A DNA stretch of 64,000 nucleotides from Actinoplanes couchii (GTDB taxonomy: Bacteria > Actinomycetota > Actinomycetes > Mycobacteriales > Micromonosporaceae): NCBI RefSeq assembly GCF_016862075.1, contig NZ_BOMG01000044.1:186001-250000 (forward strand), in the 5' to 3' direction. Below, piece after piece: positions 17,676 through 25,881 of the stretch. Both the position numbers and the translations under genes were made by a program. The notes beneath the pieces are model-generated. The model was not told where the DNA came from. It was given only the letters and a program-made list of their open reading frames with translations, and ran no database searches. Position 1 is the stretch's first letter. The number at the start of each line of letters is the position of its first letter.

Positions 17676-17750
17676 CAGCGACTGGCGGCACAGGGATGGT
17701 CGAACCATCGGGGAGCTAGTCACGTGGAGTCGACCGCCTGGGCTCCCGCC
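17676..17750 (+). promoter_or_regulatory. ZTP riboswitch (pfl motif) upstream of folD
   Basis: The leader carries the hallmark ZTP-riboswitch segments in order: GACTGGCG (17680-17687), a hairpin GATGGT/ACCATC (17695-17708) leading into GGGGAGC, and the conserved CCGCCTGGGC (17734-17743). GGGAGC (17711-17716) can pair with GCTCCC (17742-17747), consistent with the aptamer's long-range pairing. The folD ribosome site GAGGAG begins within 10 nt of the aptamer, so ligand binding could control its access. The ligand is ZTP/ZMP, which accumulates when 10-formyl-THF is short. folD, a one-carbon folate gene, is a standard target. Confidence 0.88.
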
Positions 17751-17765
17751 TGAGGAGAGATACGC

Positions 17766-18626
17766 ATGTCCACTGCTCGTCTTCTTCCCGGCGCCCCCGT
17801 CGCGGAGTCCGTTCTCGGCGACGTGCGCGAGCGCGTCACCGCCCTGAAGGCCCGCGGTGTCCGGCCCAGCCTGGCCACCATCCTGGTCGGCGACGACGAT
17901 GCCAGCGCCGGCTACATCCGGATCAAGCAGAAGCAGGCCGCCGAGCTGGGCTTCGAGTCCCCGCACGAGCACCTGGCCGGCGACGTCACCCAGGCCGACC
18001 TGCTCAAGGTCATCGCCGGGTACAACGACGACAAGGACGTGCACGGTGTCCTGATCCAGTACCCGATCCCGGCCCACCTGGACTACGACGCGGCCCTGCA
18101 GACCCTCGACCCCGACAAGGACGTCGACGGCATGCACCCGCTCAACATGGGCCGGCTCGCCGTCGGCCTGCCCGGCCCGCTGCCCTGCACCCCGGCCGGC
18201 ATCGAGGCGCTGCTGGCGTTCCACGGGGTGGAGATCTCCGGCCGCGAGGTGGTCATTCTCGGTCGCGGCGCCACTCTGGGCCGCCCCCTGGCGATGCTGC
18301 TGGCCCAGAAACGCCCGACCGCCAACGCCGCCGTCACCGTCGTGCACACCGGCGTCAAGGACTGGCCGCGGTACGCCCAGCGTGCCGACGTCCTGATCGC
18401 CGCCGTCGGCGTCCCCGGCATCGTCCAGCCGGAGCACGTCAAGCCGGGCGCGGTGGTGATCGGCGCGGGTGTCCGCTACGAGGGCCGCCGCCTGCTCCCC
18501 GACGTCGACGAGTCGTGCGCCGAGGTCGCCGGGGCGATCACCCCGAGGGTCGGCGGCGTGGGCCCGACGACTGTCGCGATGCTCTTCCGCAACGCGGTGG
18601 CCGCCGCCGAAAGAGCCAACCCCTGA
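17766..18626 (+). CDS. folD: Methylene-THF dehydrogenase/methenyl-THF cyclohydrolase FolD
   Basis: A 286-residue bifunctional enzyme that interconverts 5,10-methylene-THF, methenyl-THF and 10-formyl-THF, feeding purine synthesis. The family motifs are present: YIRIKQKQAAELG with the catalytic Lys, GVLIQYPIPAHL, DKDVDGMHPLNMG and PCTPAGIEALL. The NADP-binding region VVILGRGATLGRPLAMLL and the C-terminal ITPRVGGVGPTTVAMLF are also present. The ATG at 17766 follows a GAGGAG site at about 8 nt. The upstream ZTP riboswitch links expression to folate status. The gene stands alone and is followed by a repeat-rich spacer. Confidence 0.96.
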   Translation: MSTARLLPGAPVAESVLGDVRERVTALKARGVRPSLATILVGDDDASAGYIRIKQKQAAELGFESPHEHLAGDVTQADLLKVIAGYNDDKDVHGVLIQYPIPAHLDYDAALQTLDPDKDVDGMHPLNMGRLAVGLPGPLPCTPAGIEALLAFHGVEISGREVVILGRGATLGRPLAMLLAQKRPTANAAVTVVHTGVKDWPRYAQRADVLIAAVGVPGIVQPEHVKPGAVVIGAGVRYEGRRLLPDVDESCAEVAGAITPRVGGVGPTTVAMLFRNAVAAAERANP

Positions 18627-18972
18627 TTTTGTACGAGCCGGTCACAGCCCTGTCCCGTCCCCGCGAGGCGGGCGGGACTCAAGGCCGTCCCAGCGACCGC
18701 CGGGCCGATGGCGGCGGTCACCGTTCACCCCGGCGTGGTAGCCGATTGCGCTCCCACGCCGCGTGGTGAGCCCGGGCCGCACCCCGCGTGGTGAGCCCGG
18801 CCGCGCCCCGCGTGGTGAGCCCGGCCGCACCCCGCGGGGTGAGCCCCCGGGCCGCACGCGGGTTCGAGCTGAGCCTCGCCCCGCGTGACGGGCTCAGGCC
18901 GAGCCGCGCCCCCGGGTTCGGGCCGGTCCGCGCCCCGCGTGGTGACCCCGGGTTCGATCCGAGCCCCGGTCG
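18627..18972. other. Gene-free spacer between convergent folD and RNA methyltransferase gene
   Basis: No plausible coding sequence lies here. The first 130 bp are unremarkable GC-rich sequence, and the rest is occupied by the tandem repeat described separately. No clear intrinsic terminator other than the repeats themselves was found. Confidence 0.6.
18760..18960. repeat. Tandem repeat of about 24 bp, degenerating towards the 3' side
   Basis: Near-identical units of the form CGCGTGGTGAGCCCGG plus CCGCACCC run from 18760. Copies begin at 18760 (25 bp), 18785 (24 bp), 18809 (24 bp) and 18833 (a variant with GGGG). Two or three diverged copies follow to about 18960, including another CGCGTGGTGA at 18937. 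Spacing is head-to-tail without unique spacers, so this is a minisatellite-type repeat and not CRISPR. Confidence 0.8.
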
Positions 18973-20454
18973 TCAGGCCGGGAGCAGCAGGGCCACACAT
19001 TCGACGTGCTGGGTCATCGGGAAACAGTCGAAGGCGCGGAATTCGCTGACCCGCCAGCCCTCGGCCCGGAACGTCTTCAGGTCCCGGGCCAGGGCGGCCG
19101 GGTCGCACGCCACGTAGGCAACCGCCCGTGGCCCGGCGGCGACGATCGCGCGGACCACCCGGGCGCCGGCCCCGGCCCGGGGCGGGTCCAGGACGACCAG
19201 GTCGACCGGCCCGGTCACCCGGCGGCGGGCCAGCGCCGGCTCCACCCGGGCCTCGACGATCTCGGTCCCGGTCAGATCGGCCAGGTTGTTCCGGGCGGCG
19301 GCCACCCCGGTCGGCGACGACTCGACGACGATCGTGCGGGCCCCGGTCCGGCCGGCCAGGGCCGCGGCGAACAGGCCGGCCCCGCCGTAGAGATCCCAGG
19401 ACACCTCACCGGACTTCGGCCGCAGCATCTCCAGCACCGTGCCGACCAGGGTGTCGGCGGCGGCCGGATGCACCTGCCAGAACCCCTGCGGCGGCACCCG
19501 CCAGGCCCGCCCCGCGGCCTGCTCGGTGACCTCGGCCGGCCCGGAGAGCCGGACCAGGCCCGACTCGGCGGCCTCACCCAGGTCGTCGTCCGGCTGCGAC
19601 ACGCCCGGCCCGGAGCCCGAGGCCGAACCCGACGGCCGGGCCAGCACCGCCACGTCCCCACCGGTGGTGGCGACGGCCTGCACCGCGTCGTCGTCCGGCC
19701 ACTCCCGGGCGAGAAGATCCAGTTCCTGCACGGCCGGATGCGCGATCAAACACCTGTCGATCGCCACCACCTGGTTCGACCGGTGCTGCAACAGCCCCGG
19801 CCGCCCGGCCGCATCGATCGCGTACCGCACCCGGCTGCGCCACCCCAGCAGCCCCGCCACCCCACGCTCGCCCCCGGCCGTCGCCGGCGCACCGATTTTT
19901 TCCCGGGACACGACCGCCGCGTCACGGTCTCCCCCGGCCGGCGTCGACGCGCTGTCGGCCGCCGCGCCGTGGGCTTCCCCGGCCGGGGCGGGACAGCCGG
20001 CCGGGGCGAGGGGCAGTCCGGTCGCCGGGCGGGGCGGGAGCGGCTCCACGCGTACCGCAAGCTGGTCCTGCTCTTGATCGGTGAGACCGGCCAGGCGGGT
20101 CAGCTGCTCCCGGACCACCGCGGTCTTCCAGCGCAGCTGGGCATCGCCGGAGGCGTGCTGCAGGTCGCAGCCACCGCAACCGCCGGGATGGGCGAAGGCG
20201 CACGGCGGGGTGACCCGGTCCGGGGAGGCCTCGTGGATCTCCACCGCGTCGCCCCGCAGCCAGCCCTTGTGCAGCTCGGTGATCTCCACGGTGACCCGTT
20301 CGCCGGGCAGCGCGTGCCGGACGAACACCACCCGGCCGCCGGGGCCGCCGATCCGGGCGACGCAGTGCCCGCCGTGCGCGGGCGCGCCGACGGTGACGTC
20401 GACCCGGTCGCCTTCGACCAGGTCGTCGCCGGGGATTTCGATCGGCACGGTCAT
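18973..20454 (-). CDS. TRAM-domain class I RNA m5U methyltransferase (RumA/RlmD-like)
   Basis: A 493-residue SAM-dependent methyltransferase, probably making 5-methyluridine in rRNA or tRNA. An N-terminal TRAM domain (residues 8-75) is followed by an iron-sulfur-type cluster motif with Cys85, Cys93 and Cys96 (CAFAHPGGCGGCDLQH). The SAM fold WDLYGGAGLFA leads to LVVLDPPRAGAG and the catalytic-Cys motif YVACDPAALARDL. An Ala/Pro/Gly-rich insert of about 70 residues (roughly 135-205) interrupts the usual spacing and looks disordered. The ATG overlaps the permease stop by 4 nt, so the two are coupled. The exact RNA target cannot be read from sequence. Confidence 0.88.
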   Translation of the reverse strand: MTVPIEIPGDDLVEGDRVDVTVGAPAHGGHCVARIGGPGGRVVFVRHALPGERVTVEITELHKGWLRGDAVEIHEASPDRVTPPCAFAHPGGCGGCDLQHASGDAQLRWKTAVVREQLTRLAGLTDQEQDQLAVRVEPLPPRPATGLPLAPAGCPAPAGEAHGAAADSASTPAGGDRDAAVVSREKIGAPATAGGERGVAGLLGWRSRVRYAIDAAGRPGLLQHRSNQVVAIDRCLIAHPAVQELDLLAREWPDDDAVQAVATTGGDVAVLARPSGSASGSGPGVSQPDDDLGEAAESGLVRLSGPAEVTEQAAGRAWRVPPQGFWQVHPAAADTLVGTVLEMLRPKSGEVSWDLYGGAGLFAAALAGRTGARTIVVESSPTGVAAARNNLADLTGTEIVEARVEPALARRRVTGPVDLVVLDPPRAGAGARVVRAIVAAGPRAVAYVACDPAALARDLKTFRAEGWRVSEFRAFDCFPMTQHVECVALLLPA

Positions 20455-22481
20455 GATGGGTCACTGTCTCCGGGGTCGTCGGTGCCGTGGCTGCGCGGGC
20501 CACGGGCGGGGGCACGGCTGAGCACCCGGTCCAGGCGGTCGAGGTCCCGGTCCTGGCTGGAGCGCAGTTGCCAGGGCACGCTGGTGACCATCACGCCGTT
20601 CTCGAACAGCAGGCGCCCCTTGATCCGCAGGGCGCTCTGGTTGTGCAGCAGGTTCTCCCACCAGCGGCCGACCACGTACTCCGGGACGAAGACGGTGACC
20701 ACGTCACGCGGCGAGGCGCGGCGGGTGTTCTTCACGAAGTCGAGGATCGGGCGGGTGATCTCCCGGTACGGCGAGTCGATGACGGTCAGCGACACCGGGA
20801 TCTGACGGCGCTCCCACTCGGCCTGGATGGCCCGGGTGTCGTTGTCGTCGACGTTGACGGTGACCGCGGTGAGGGTGTCCGGCCGGGTCGCCTGAGCATA
20901 GGCGAGCGCTCGGAGGGTCGGCTGGTGCACCTTGCTGACCAGCACGATCGCGTGGTTGCGGGAGGGCAGGACGGGCCGCTCGTCGGTGGGCCGCAGCTCT
21001 TCGGCGACCCGGGTGTAGTGCCGGTGGATGGCGACCATCAGCCCGTAGATGACGATCATCGCGGCGATCGCGATCCACGCGCCGAGCAGGAACTTGGTGA
21101 TCAGCACGACGATCAGGACCGCGCCGGTCAGGCACATGCCGAACGCGTTGATCGCCCGGGACCGGATCATCCGGCCGCGCCGGACCGGGTCACGCTGGGT
21201 CCGCAGCAGCCGGTTCCAGTGCCGGATCATGCCGGCCTGGGAGAGGGTGAACGACACGAAGACGCCGACGATGTAGAGCTGGATCAGCTTGGTGACCTCG
21301 GCCTCGAAGGCGACGATCAGCACGATGGCGGCGACCGCGAGGAAGAGGATGCCGTTGCTGAACGCCAGCCGGTCGCCGCGGTTGTGCAGCTGCCGGGGCA
21401 GATAGCGGTCCTGGGCGAGGATCGAGCCGAGCACCGGGAACCCGTTGAAGGCGGTGTTCGCGGCCAGGAACAGGATCAGAGCGGTGACCGCGCCGACCAG
21501 GTAGAGCAGCATCGACCCGTCACCGAAGACGGTCTCGGCGAGCTGGGTGGTGACGGTCTTCTGGACGTACCCCTCGGAGGCGGCGTTCGGCACGATCTGC
21601 AGCATCGGGTTCTCGACGAACTTCAGGTGCGTCGCCTGGGCCAGCAGGACGATGCCGTAGAGCATCACGATCGACAGGCCCCCGAGCAGCAGCAGCGTGG
21701 TCGCCGCGTTCTTGCTCTTGGGCTTCTTGAAGGCGGGCACCCCGTTGGAGATCGCCTCGACCCCGGTCAGCGCCGCGCACCCGGAGGAGAACGTCCGCAA
21801 CAGGATGAACGCGAACATCGCCTGCGAGATCGGGTCCTCCTCGGGCACGATCGTCAGGCCCGCGCTGGGCGCCCGCAGGTCCTCGCCGAGGATGAAGACC
21901 CGGACCAGGCCGGTCAGGATCATCCCGACGATGACGACGATGAAGAGGTAGGTCGGCACCGCGAACGCCGCACCGGACTCCCGCAACCCGCGCAGGTTGA
22001 GCGAGCTGAGCAGCACGATCGCGATGATCGCGATGATCACCTTGTGCTCGGCCACCCAGGGGATCACCGAGCCGAGGTTGCTCACCCCGGACGAGATCGA
22101 CACCGCCACGGTCAGGATGTAGTCGACCAGCAGCGCGCTGGCCACACTGAGCCCGGCCCGCGGCCCGAGGTTGACCGTGGCCACCTCGTAGTCGCCGCCA
22201 CCGGACGGGTACGCGTGCACCGTCTGCCGATAGCTGGCGACCACCGTCACCATGACCACCGCGACCGCGAGCGTCACCCAGGGGGAGAACACGTAGGCGG
22301 CCGCACCGGCGATCGAGAGCGTCAGCAGGATCTCGTCGGGTGCGTACGCCACGCTGGAGAGCGCGTCGCTCGCGAAGACCGGCAGGGCGATCCGCTTCGG
22401 CAGCAACGTGTGTTGCAGCTTGTCGGAGCGGAACGGCCGGCCGAGCAGAAGCCGTTTGGCCAAGGAGGTGGTATTCGCCAC
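20451..22481 (-). CDS. KimA-like APC-superfamily potassium importer
   Basis: A 676-residue permease with about 12 transmembrane helices followed by a cytoplasmic C-terminal domain of roughly 200 residues. The motif SDALSSVAYA matches the KimA motif whose Asp and Tyr coordinate K+, and SYRQTVHAYPSGGGDYEV plus LLVDYILTVAVSISSG match the KimA helix 3-4 region as I recall it. KimA is a proton-coupled high-affinity K+ importer. The GTG at 22481 gives MANTTSL; a TTG at 22490 is possible, and neither has a clear ribosome site. It is divergent from two TrkA-type regulators, which supports a potassium role. Generic annotation would be APC amino-acid permease. Confidence 0.8.
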   Translation of the reverse strand: MANTTSLAKRLLLGRPFRSDKLQHTLLPKRIALPVFASDALSSVAYAPDEILLTLSIAGAAAYVFSPWVTLAVAVVMVTVVASYRQTVHAYPSGGGDYEVATVNLGPRAGLSVASALLVDYILTVAVSISSGVSNLGSVIPWVAEHKVIIAIIAIVLLSSLNLRGLRESGAAFAVPTYLFIVVIVGMILTGLVRVFILGEDLRAPSAGLTIVPEEDPISQAMFAFILLRTFSSGCAALTGVEAISNGVPAFKKPKSKNAATTLLLLGGLSIVMLYGIVLLAQATHLKFVENPMLQIVPNAASEGYVQKTVTTQLAETVFGDGSMLLYLVGAVTALILFLAANTAFNGFPVLGSILAQDRYLPRQLHNRGDRLAFSNGILFLAVAAIVLIVAFEAEVTKLIQLYIVGVFVSFTLSQAGMIRHWNRLLRTQRDPVRRGRMIRSRAINAFGMCLTGAVLIVVLITKFLLGAWIAIAAMIVIYGLMVAIHRHYTRVAEELRPTDERPVLPSRNHAIVLVSKVHQPTLRALAYAQATRPDTLTAVTVNVDDNDTRAIQAEWERRQIPVSLTVIDSPYREITRPILDFVKNTRRASPRDVVTVFVPEYVVGRWWENLLHNQSALRIKGRLLFENGVMVTSVPWQLRSSQDRDLDRLDRVLSRAPARGPRSHGTDDPGDSDPS

Positions 22482-22571
22482 GACTGCCAAGCGTACGTGC
22501 CCCGGACGTCACGGTTGCCCAGGGCATGGCAGGCTCACATCGGTACGTGAAGAATCGGGAGGGGACGAACC

Positions 22572-23237
22572 GTGCACGTGGTCATCATGGGTTGCGGGCG
22601 GCTCGGTTCGGGGCTCGCGCAACGGCTCGACGCCGAGGGTCATCAGGTCGCGGTGATCGACCGGGATGCCGACGCGTTCCGCCGGCTCGGCGACAACTTC
22701 GGCGGCGTCACCGTCAACGGCATCGGCTTCGACCGGGACGTGCTGCGGGCCGCCGGGGTGGAGCGGGCCGACGCGTTCGCCGCGGTCTCCAGCGGCGACA
22801 ACTCCAACATCATCGCGGCCCGGCTGGCCCGTGAGACGTTCGGCGTCTCCCGGGTGGTGGCCCGGATCTACGACTCCCGGCGCGCGGCGGTCTACGAGCG
22901 GCTGGGCATCCCGACGATCGCGACGATCCGCTGGGCCTCCGAGCGGATGTACCGGTTCCTGGTGCCGGACGACCGGGTCGAGGTGTTCCGCGATCCGACC
23001 AGTGTGGTCAGCATCGTGGAGACGCCGCTGCACCGGGACTGGATCGGGCGGACCGTCAAGTCGCTGGAGGACCGGACCGGCGCGCGGATGGCGTACCTGT
23101 CCCGGTTCGGTCTCGGCACCCTGGCCCAGCCGTCCACCGTGCTGCAGGACGGCGACCAGGTCTACATGCTGGTCACCGACGAGATCGTGGAGCAGGTGCT
23201 GGACATCGCCCAGGGCGCCGACAAGGAAGGGAACTGA
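22572..23237 (+). CDS. TrkA-family potassium uptake regulator (RCK), first copy
   Basis: A 221-residue cytoplasmic protein with an N-terminal RCK_N Rossmann domain (MGCGRLGSGLAQRL, then the ribose-binding acid in VIDRDADAF) and a C-terminal RCK_C domain ending in GDQVYMLVTDEIVE. Such proteins gate K+ transporters by binding nucleotides. The GTG at 22572 follows a GGGAGGGG site. The second trkA-like gene begins 2 bp after its stop, so the pair is one operon. It faces the KimA-like permease gene across 90 bp, and a shared divergent promoter region is likely. Confidence 0.9.
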   Translation: MHVVIMGCGRLGSGLAQRLDAEGHQVAVIDRDADAFRRLGDNFGGVTVNGIGFDRDVLRAAGVERADAFAAVSSGDNSNIIAARLARETFGVSRVVARIYDSRRAAVYERLGIPTIATIRWASERMYRFLVPDDRVEVFRDPTSVVSIVETPLHRDWIGRTVKSLEDRTGARMAYLSRFGLGTLAQPSTVLQDGDQVYMLVTDEIVEQVLDIAQGADKEGN

Positions 23238-23239
23238 CG

Positions 23240-23902
23240 GTGCGCATCGCCATCGCGGGAGCCGGCAACGTGGGCCGGTCGATCGCCCAGGAACTGATCG
23301 GCAACGGGCACGAGGTCATGCTCATCGAGAGGCACCCCCGGCAGCTGTGCCCGGAGCGGGTGCCGCAGGCCCGCTGGGTGCTCGCCGACGCCTGCGAGCT
23401 GAGCAGCCTGGAGGAGGCCGACCTGGCCGGCTGTGACGTGGTGGTCGCGGCCACCGGCGACGACAAGGCCAACCTGGTGGTGTCGCTGCTGGCCAAGACC
23501 GAGTTCGCGGTGCCGCGGGTGGTGTCCCGGGTGAACCGCGCCGAGAACGAGTGGCTCTTCACCGAGCAGTGGGGTGTCGACGTCGCGGTCAGCAAGCCCC
23601 GCCTGATGGCCGCGCTGGTCGAGGAGGCGGTGACGGTCGGCGACCTGGTCCGGCTGATGACGTTCCGGCAGGGCGAGGCGAACCTGGTGGAGATCACCCT
23701 GCCGAAGGACGCGCCGTATGAGGGTCAGCCGGTCCGTTCGGTGCCGATGCCCCGGGACGCCGCCCTGGTCGCGATCCTGCGGGGCAAGCGGGTGCTGGTG
23801 CCGACCCCGGACGATCCGATCGAGGCCGGCGACGAGCTGATCTTCGTGTGCACCGCGGAGGTCGAGGAGCAGATCCGGGCCGTGGTGCTCGGCTCCGCCT
23901 AG
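23240..23902 (+). CDS. TrkA-family potassium uptake regulator (RCK), second copy
   Basis: A 220-residue protein paralogous to its upstream neighbour, with RCK_N (IAGAGNVGRSIAQEL, LIERHPRQL) and RCK_C (GDELIFVCTAEVEEQI) domains. Two TrkA-like subunits encoded together may form a hetero-oligomeric regulator. The paired arrangement recalls ceoB/ceoC of mycobacteria. The GTG start is 2 bp after the first copy. Its stop overlaps the 3' end of the convergent DUF3159 gene by 4 bp. Confidence 0.9.
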   Translation: MRIAIAGAGNVGRSIAQELIGNGHEVMLIERHPRQLCPERVPQARWVLADACELSSLEEADLAGCDVVVAATGDDKANLVVSLLAKTEFAVPRVVSRVNRAENEWLFTEQWGVDVAVSKPRLMAALVEEAVTVGDLVRLMTFRQGEANLVEITLPKDAPYEGQPVRSVPMPRDAALVAILRGKRVLVPTPDDPIEAGDELIFVCTAEVEEQIRAVVLGSA

Positions 23903-24756
23903 GCCCCGGCTTCCTGTTTCTGGGCCGACGTCACGCGGTGGATGGCCCAGATGGTGAACGCGAACGTGGCGGCGTAGATCGGCCAGCTCACCAGGATCCG
24001 GACCACGCCGATCGCGTTCGCCTCGCCGAGCCAGTAAAGGTAGGCCTGGATGCCGGCCCGGACGCTGAGCGAAACCGCCCAGAGCACGGTCAGCCACTGG
24101 AAGGTGCGGAACAGCCGGCCGTTGCCGAACCAGTCCTGGCGGCCCTTGTTGGCCATGATGCCCCAGGCGTACCCGATCAGCGGCTTACGGATCGCCACCG
24201 ACGCCAGCAGCACCGCGGTCTGGCCGAAGGTGAGCAGGATGCCGGGCAGGTAGAAATTCTTCGCGTCGCCGGTGCGCCAGGCCAGCCAGGCGCCGAGCGC
24301 GATGCCGAACAGGCCGTTGACCGCGTGCCGGATCGGCTGCTTGCGGGCCAGCCGGACACCACCGATGGCGAGCGCCGAACCGACCGAGCCACCGATCGCC
24401 CAGAGCAGCGCCGCACGCTTCTCCAGGCCCAGCGCCTCGATGCTGAGGATCACGTTGAGCAGCACGAACATCAGGACCGGGACGCTGGACTCGATCAGAC
24501 CGCGCACCCCGCCGAGTTGCTCGGCGATCTGCTCGCTCATCGACGGGAGCTCGTCCTCGTCGTCGGCCTGCTTCTCCCCCGGCTTTTCTCCCGGCTTCTC
24601 CCCCGCGGGAAGGTCACCGGACCGCTGCTTCACCTCGTGGAGATCGTGCTCCGCGATGATCTCCTCGGCGATCTTCTCCTCGGCCGAACCGAGCACCTCG
24701 GAGAGACGTTCCTCGACCGACTCGTGCGCGACGTGGCGTGGCTCGGTGCCACTCAC
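23899..24756 (-). CDS. DUF3159 family membrane protein
   Basis: A 285-residue protein. Residues 1-85 are hydrophilic, rich in Glu and Lys, and contain a GEKPGEKPGEK repeat. The remainder carries about five to six transmembrane helices (for example VPVLMFVLLNVILSIEAL, FYLPGILLTFGQTAVLLASVAI, VVRILVSWPIYAATFAFTIW). DUF3159 is an uncharacterised actinobacterial membrane family, usually next to an OB-fold gene as here. Its start overlaps the upstream OB-fold gene stop by 4 nt, indicating coupled translation. Its 3' end overlaps the second trkA gene on the other strand. Confidence 0.85.
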   Translation of the reverse strand: MSGTEPRHVAHESVEERLSEVLGSAEEKIAEEIIAEHDLHEVKQRSGDLPAGEKPGEKPGEKQADDEDELPSMSEQIAEQLGGVRGLIESSVPVLMFVLLNVILSIEALGLEKRAALLWAIGGSVGSALAIGGVRLARKQPIRHAVNGLFGIALGAWLAWRTGDAKNFYLPGILLTFGQTAVLLASVAIRKPLIGYAWGIMANKGRQDWFGNGRLFRTFQWLTVLWAVSLSVRAGIQAYLYWLGEANAIGVVRILVSWPIYAATFAFTIWAIHRVTSAQKQEAGA

Positions 24757-25130
24757 CGGGGCGCCTCCAGCTCGTAGTAGGGGTTGTAGATCACCTTGCG
24801 GTCGTCCCGGATCGCGATCCGGCCTCGCGCGGTGAGCTGACGCCCCGGTTCGATGCCGACGATGGACCGGCGCCCCAGGAAGACCAGCGTGACCACGTCA
24901 CTGCCGTCGTAGAGGTCGGCCTCCAGCGTAGGCAGGTTGGTCCGTGGAGTGTACGCCACCGTGCGTAGACGCCCCGATACCGAGACGATCTGGCCCCGGT
25001 GGCAGGCCCCGGCCGGGACGGCGCCGCACTTGGCGCTGTCCCGCTGCAACTTCTCCGCGTCGAGCTCCGAGTCGGTCGCCGTCAGCCGGCTCAGGAACCC
25101 GCGGAACCCGGTGCGTTCTTCGGTCGTCAT
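24753..25130 (-). CDS. OB-fold nucleic-acid-binding protein
   Basis: A 125-residue soluble protein with an OB-fold (residues 35-120). GQIVSVSGRLRTVAYTP, DLYDGSDVVTLVFLGRR and GRQLTARGRIAIRDDRKVIYNPYYEL fit the strand pattern of tRNA-anticodon/RecG-wedge type OB domains. It is a member of the small actinobacterial OB-fold family cotranscribed with DUF3159. No catalytic residues are seen. Two cysteines (KCGAVPAGACHRG) could bind metal. The ATG start at 25130 has no strong ribosome site. A CRP-like palindrome lies about 50 bp upstream. Confidence 0.8.
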   Translation of the reverse strand: MTTEERTGFRGFLSRLTATDSELDAEKLQRDSAKCGAVPAGACHRGQIVSVSGRLRTVAYTPRTNLPTLEADLYDGSDVVTLVFLGRRSIVGIEPGRQLTARGRIAIRDDRKVIYNPYYELEAPR

Positions 25131-25180
25131 GACTGCGCCGTCACCCTTCGTCGACGCCCACGGTACGCCCGGCCCGCCCG

Positions 25181-25194
25181 GTGATCCAGATCAC
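25181..25194. promoter_or_regulatory. CRP-like palindrome upstream of OB-fold/DUF3159 operon
   Basis: GTGATCCAGATCAC is a perfect dyad with the GTGA-N6-TCAC core of CRP/FNR sites (outer bases G and T deviate). It lies 51-64 bp upstream of the OB-fold start and overlaps the DUF3710 stop codon. No promoter hexamers are clear, so function is tentative. Confidence 0.4.
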
Positions 25195-25853
25195 TGCCCG
25201 GCGGCCTCGGCCTGCTGCTGTTGCTGCTGCTCGGCCATCTCCTTGGGCAGCCGCATCGGGAGCGGCTCACGCACCGGGCGCGGCTCGTTGTCCCGGATCA
25301 CCACGAGGCCCTCGAGCACCACGCCGAGCACACCCTCACGGGACGGGTCGGACGCGGCGGCGCCCTGGTAGAGCGCGCGGACCATCCAGCGGGGCCCGTC
25401 CACACCGACGAACCGGACGTCGGCCGGGCCGTCCGGGGTGTTCACCCGGGCGTGCAGCTCGACGCCGTAGCGGCCCTGCACCTCGCGCGGGGTGACACCG
25501 TCGGCCGCCATCGCGGACGCGATCTCCTCCCGCACCTCCACCCAGATGCCCTCGGACTTCGGGGCGGCGAACACGCCGAGCTGCAGAGCGCTCTCCCCGT
25601 CCACCAGGACGACCTGCTCCACCCCGCCCTCCGGGTTGGCCTGCACCCGCACCTCGACACCCTCGATCGCCGGGATCAACAGGCTGCCGAGGTCGAGACG
25701 CTGCACCCCCTCGGGGGCGAACCGGGAGTCCCACGGGCCGAACTCGGGAGCCACCGGCTCACCGTCGGAGGCGAGGCTGTCGGCGAGCGCCTTCGAGGGC
25801 GCCGCGTCGGTCGCGCGGACATGCTTCGCGGCACCGCGCTTACGGGAGAACAT
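25191..25853 (-). CDS. DUF3710 family protein
   Basis: A 220-residue soluble protein of the actinobacterial DUF3710 family, conventionally encoded immediately downstream of dut as here (28 bp gap). The core includes GPWDSRFAPEG, RLDLGSLLIPAIEGVEVRV and GVDGPRWMVRALYQGAAA. The C-terminus is Gln-rich (EQQQQQQAE). No catalytic motif or membrane span is visible. The ATG at 25853 has GGAAGG about 9 nt upstream. Its role is unknown. Confidence 0.85.
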   Translation of the reverse strand: MFSRKRGAAKHVRATDAAPSKALADSLASDGEPVAPEFGPWDSRFAPEGVQRLDLGSLLIPAIEGVEVRVQANPEGGVEQVVLVDGESALQLGVFAAPKSEGIWVEVREEIASAMAADGVTPREVQGRYGVELHARVNTPDGPADVRFVGVDGPRWMVRALYQGAAASDPSREGVLGVVLEGLVVIRDNEPRPVREPLPMRLPKEMAEQQQQQQAEAAGQ

Positions 25854-25881
25854 GATTGCCAGCCTTCCTTTGTCTTCGAGC

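Noticed and set aside
17526..18437. Upstream in-frame extension of dxs
   Set aside because: It runs antisense through folD and would add 304 residues with no family match; the ATG at 17525 gives normal Dxs length.
18760..18960. CRISPR array
   Set aside because: Units are directly adjacent without unique spacers and there are no cas genes.
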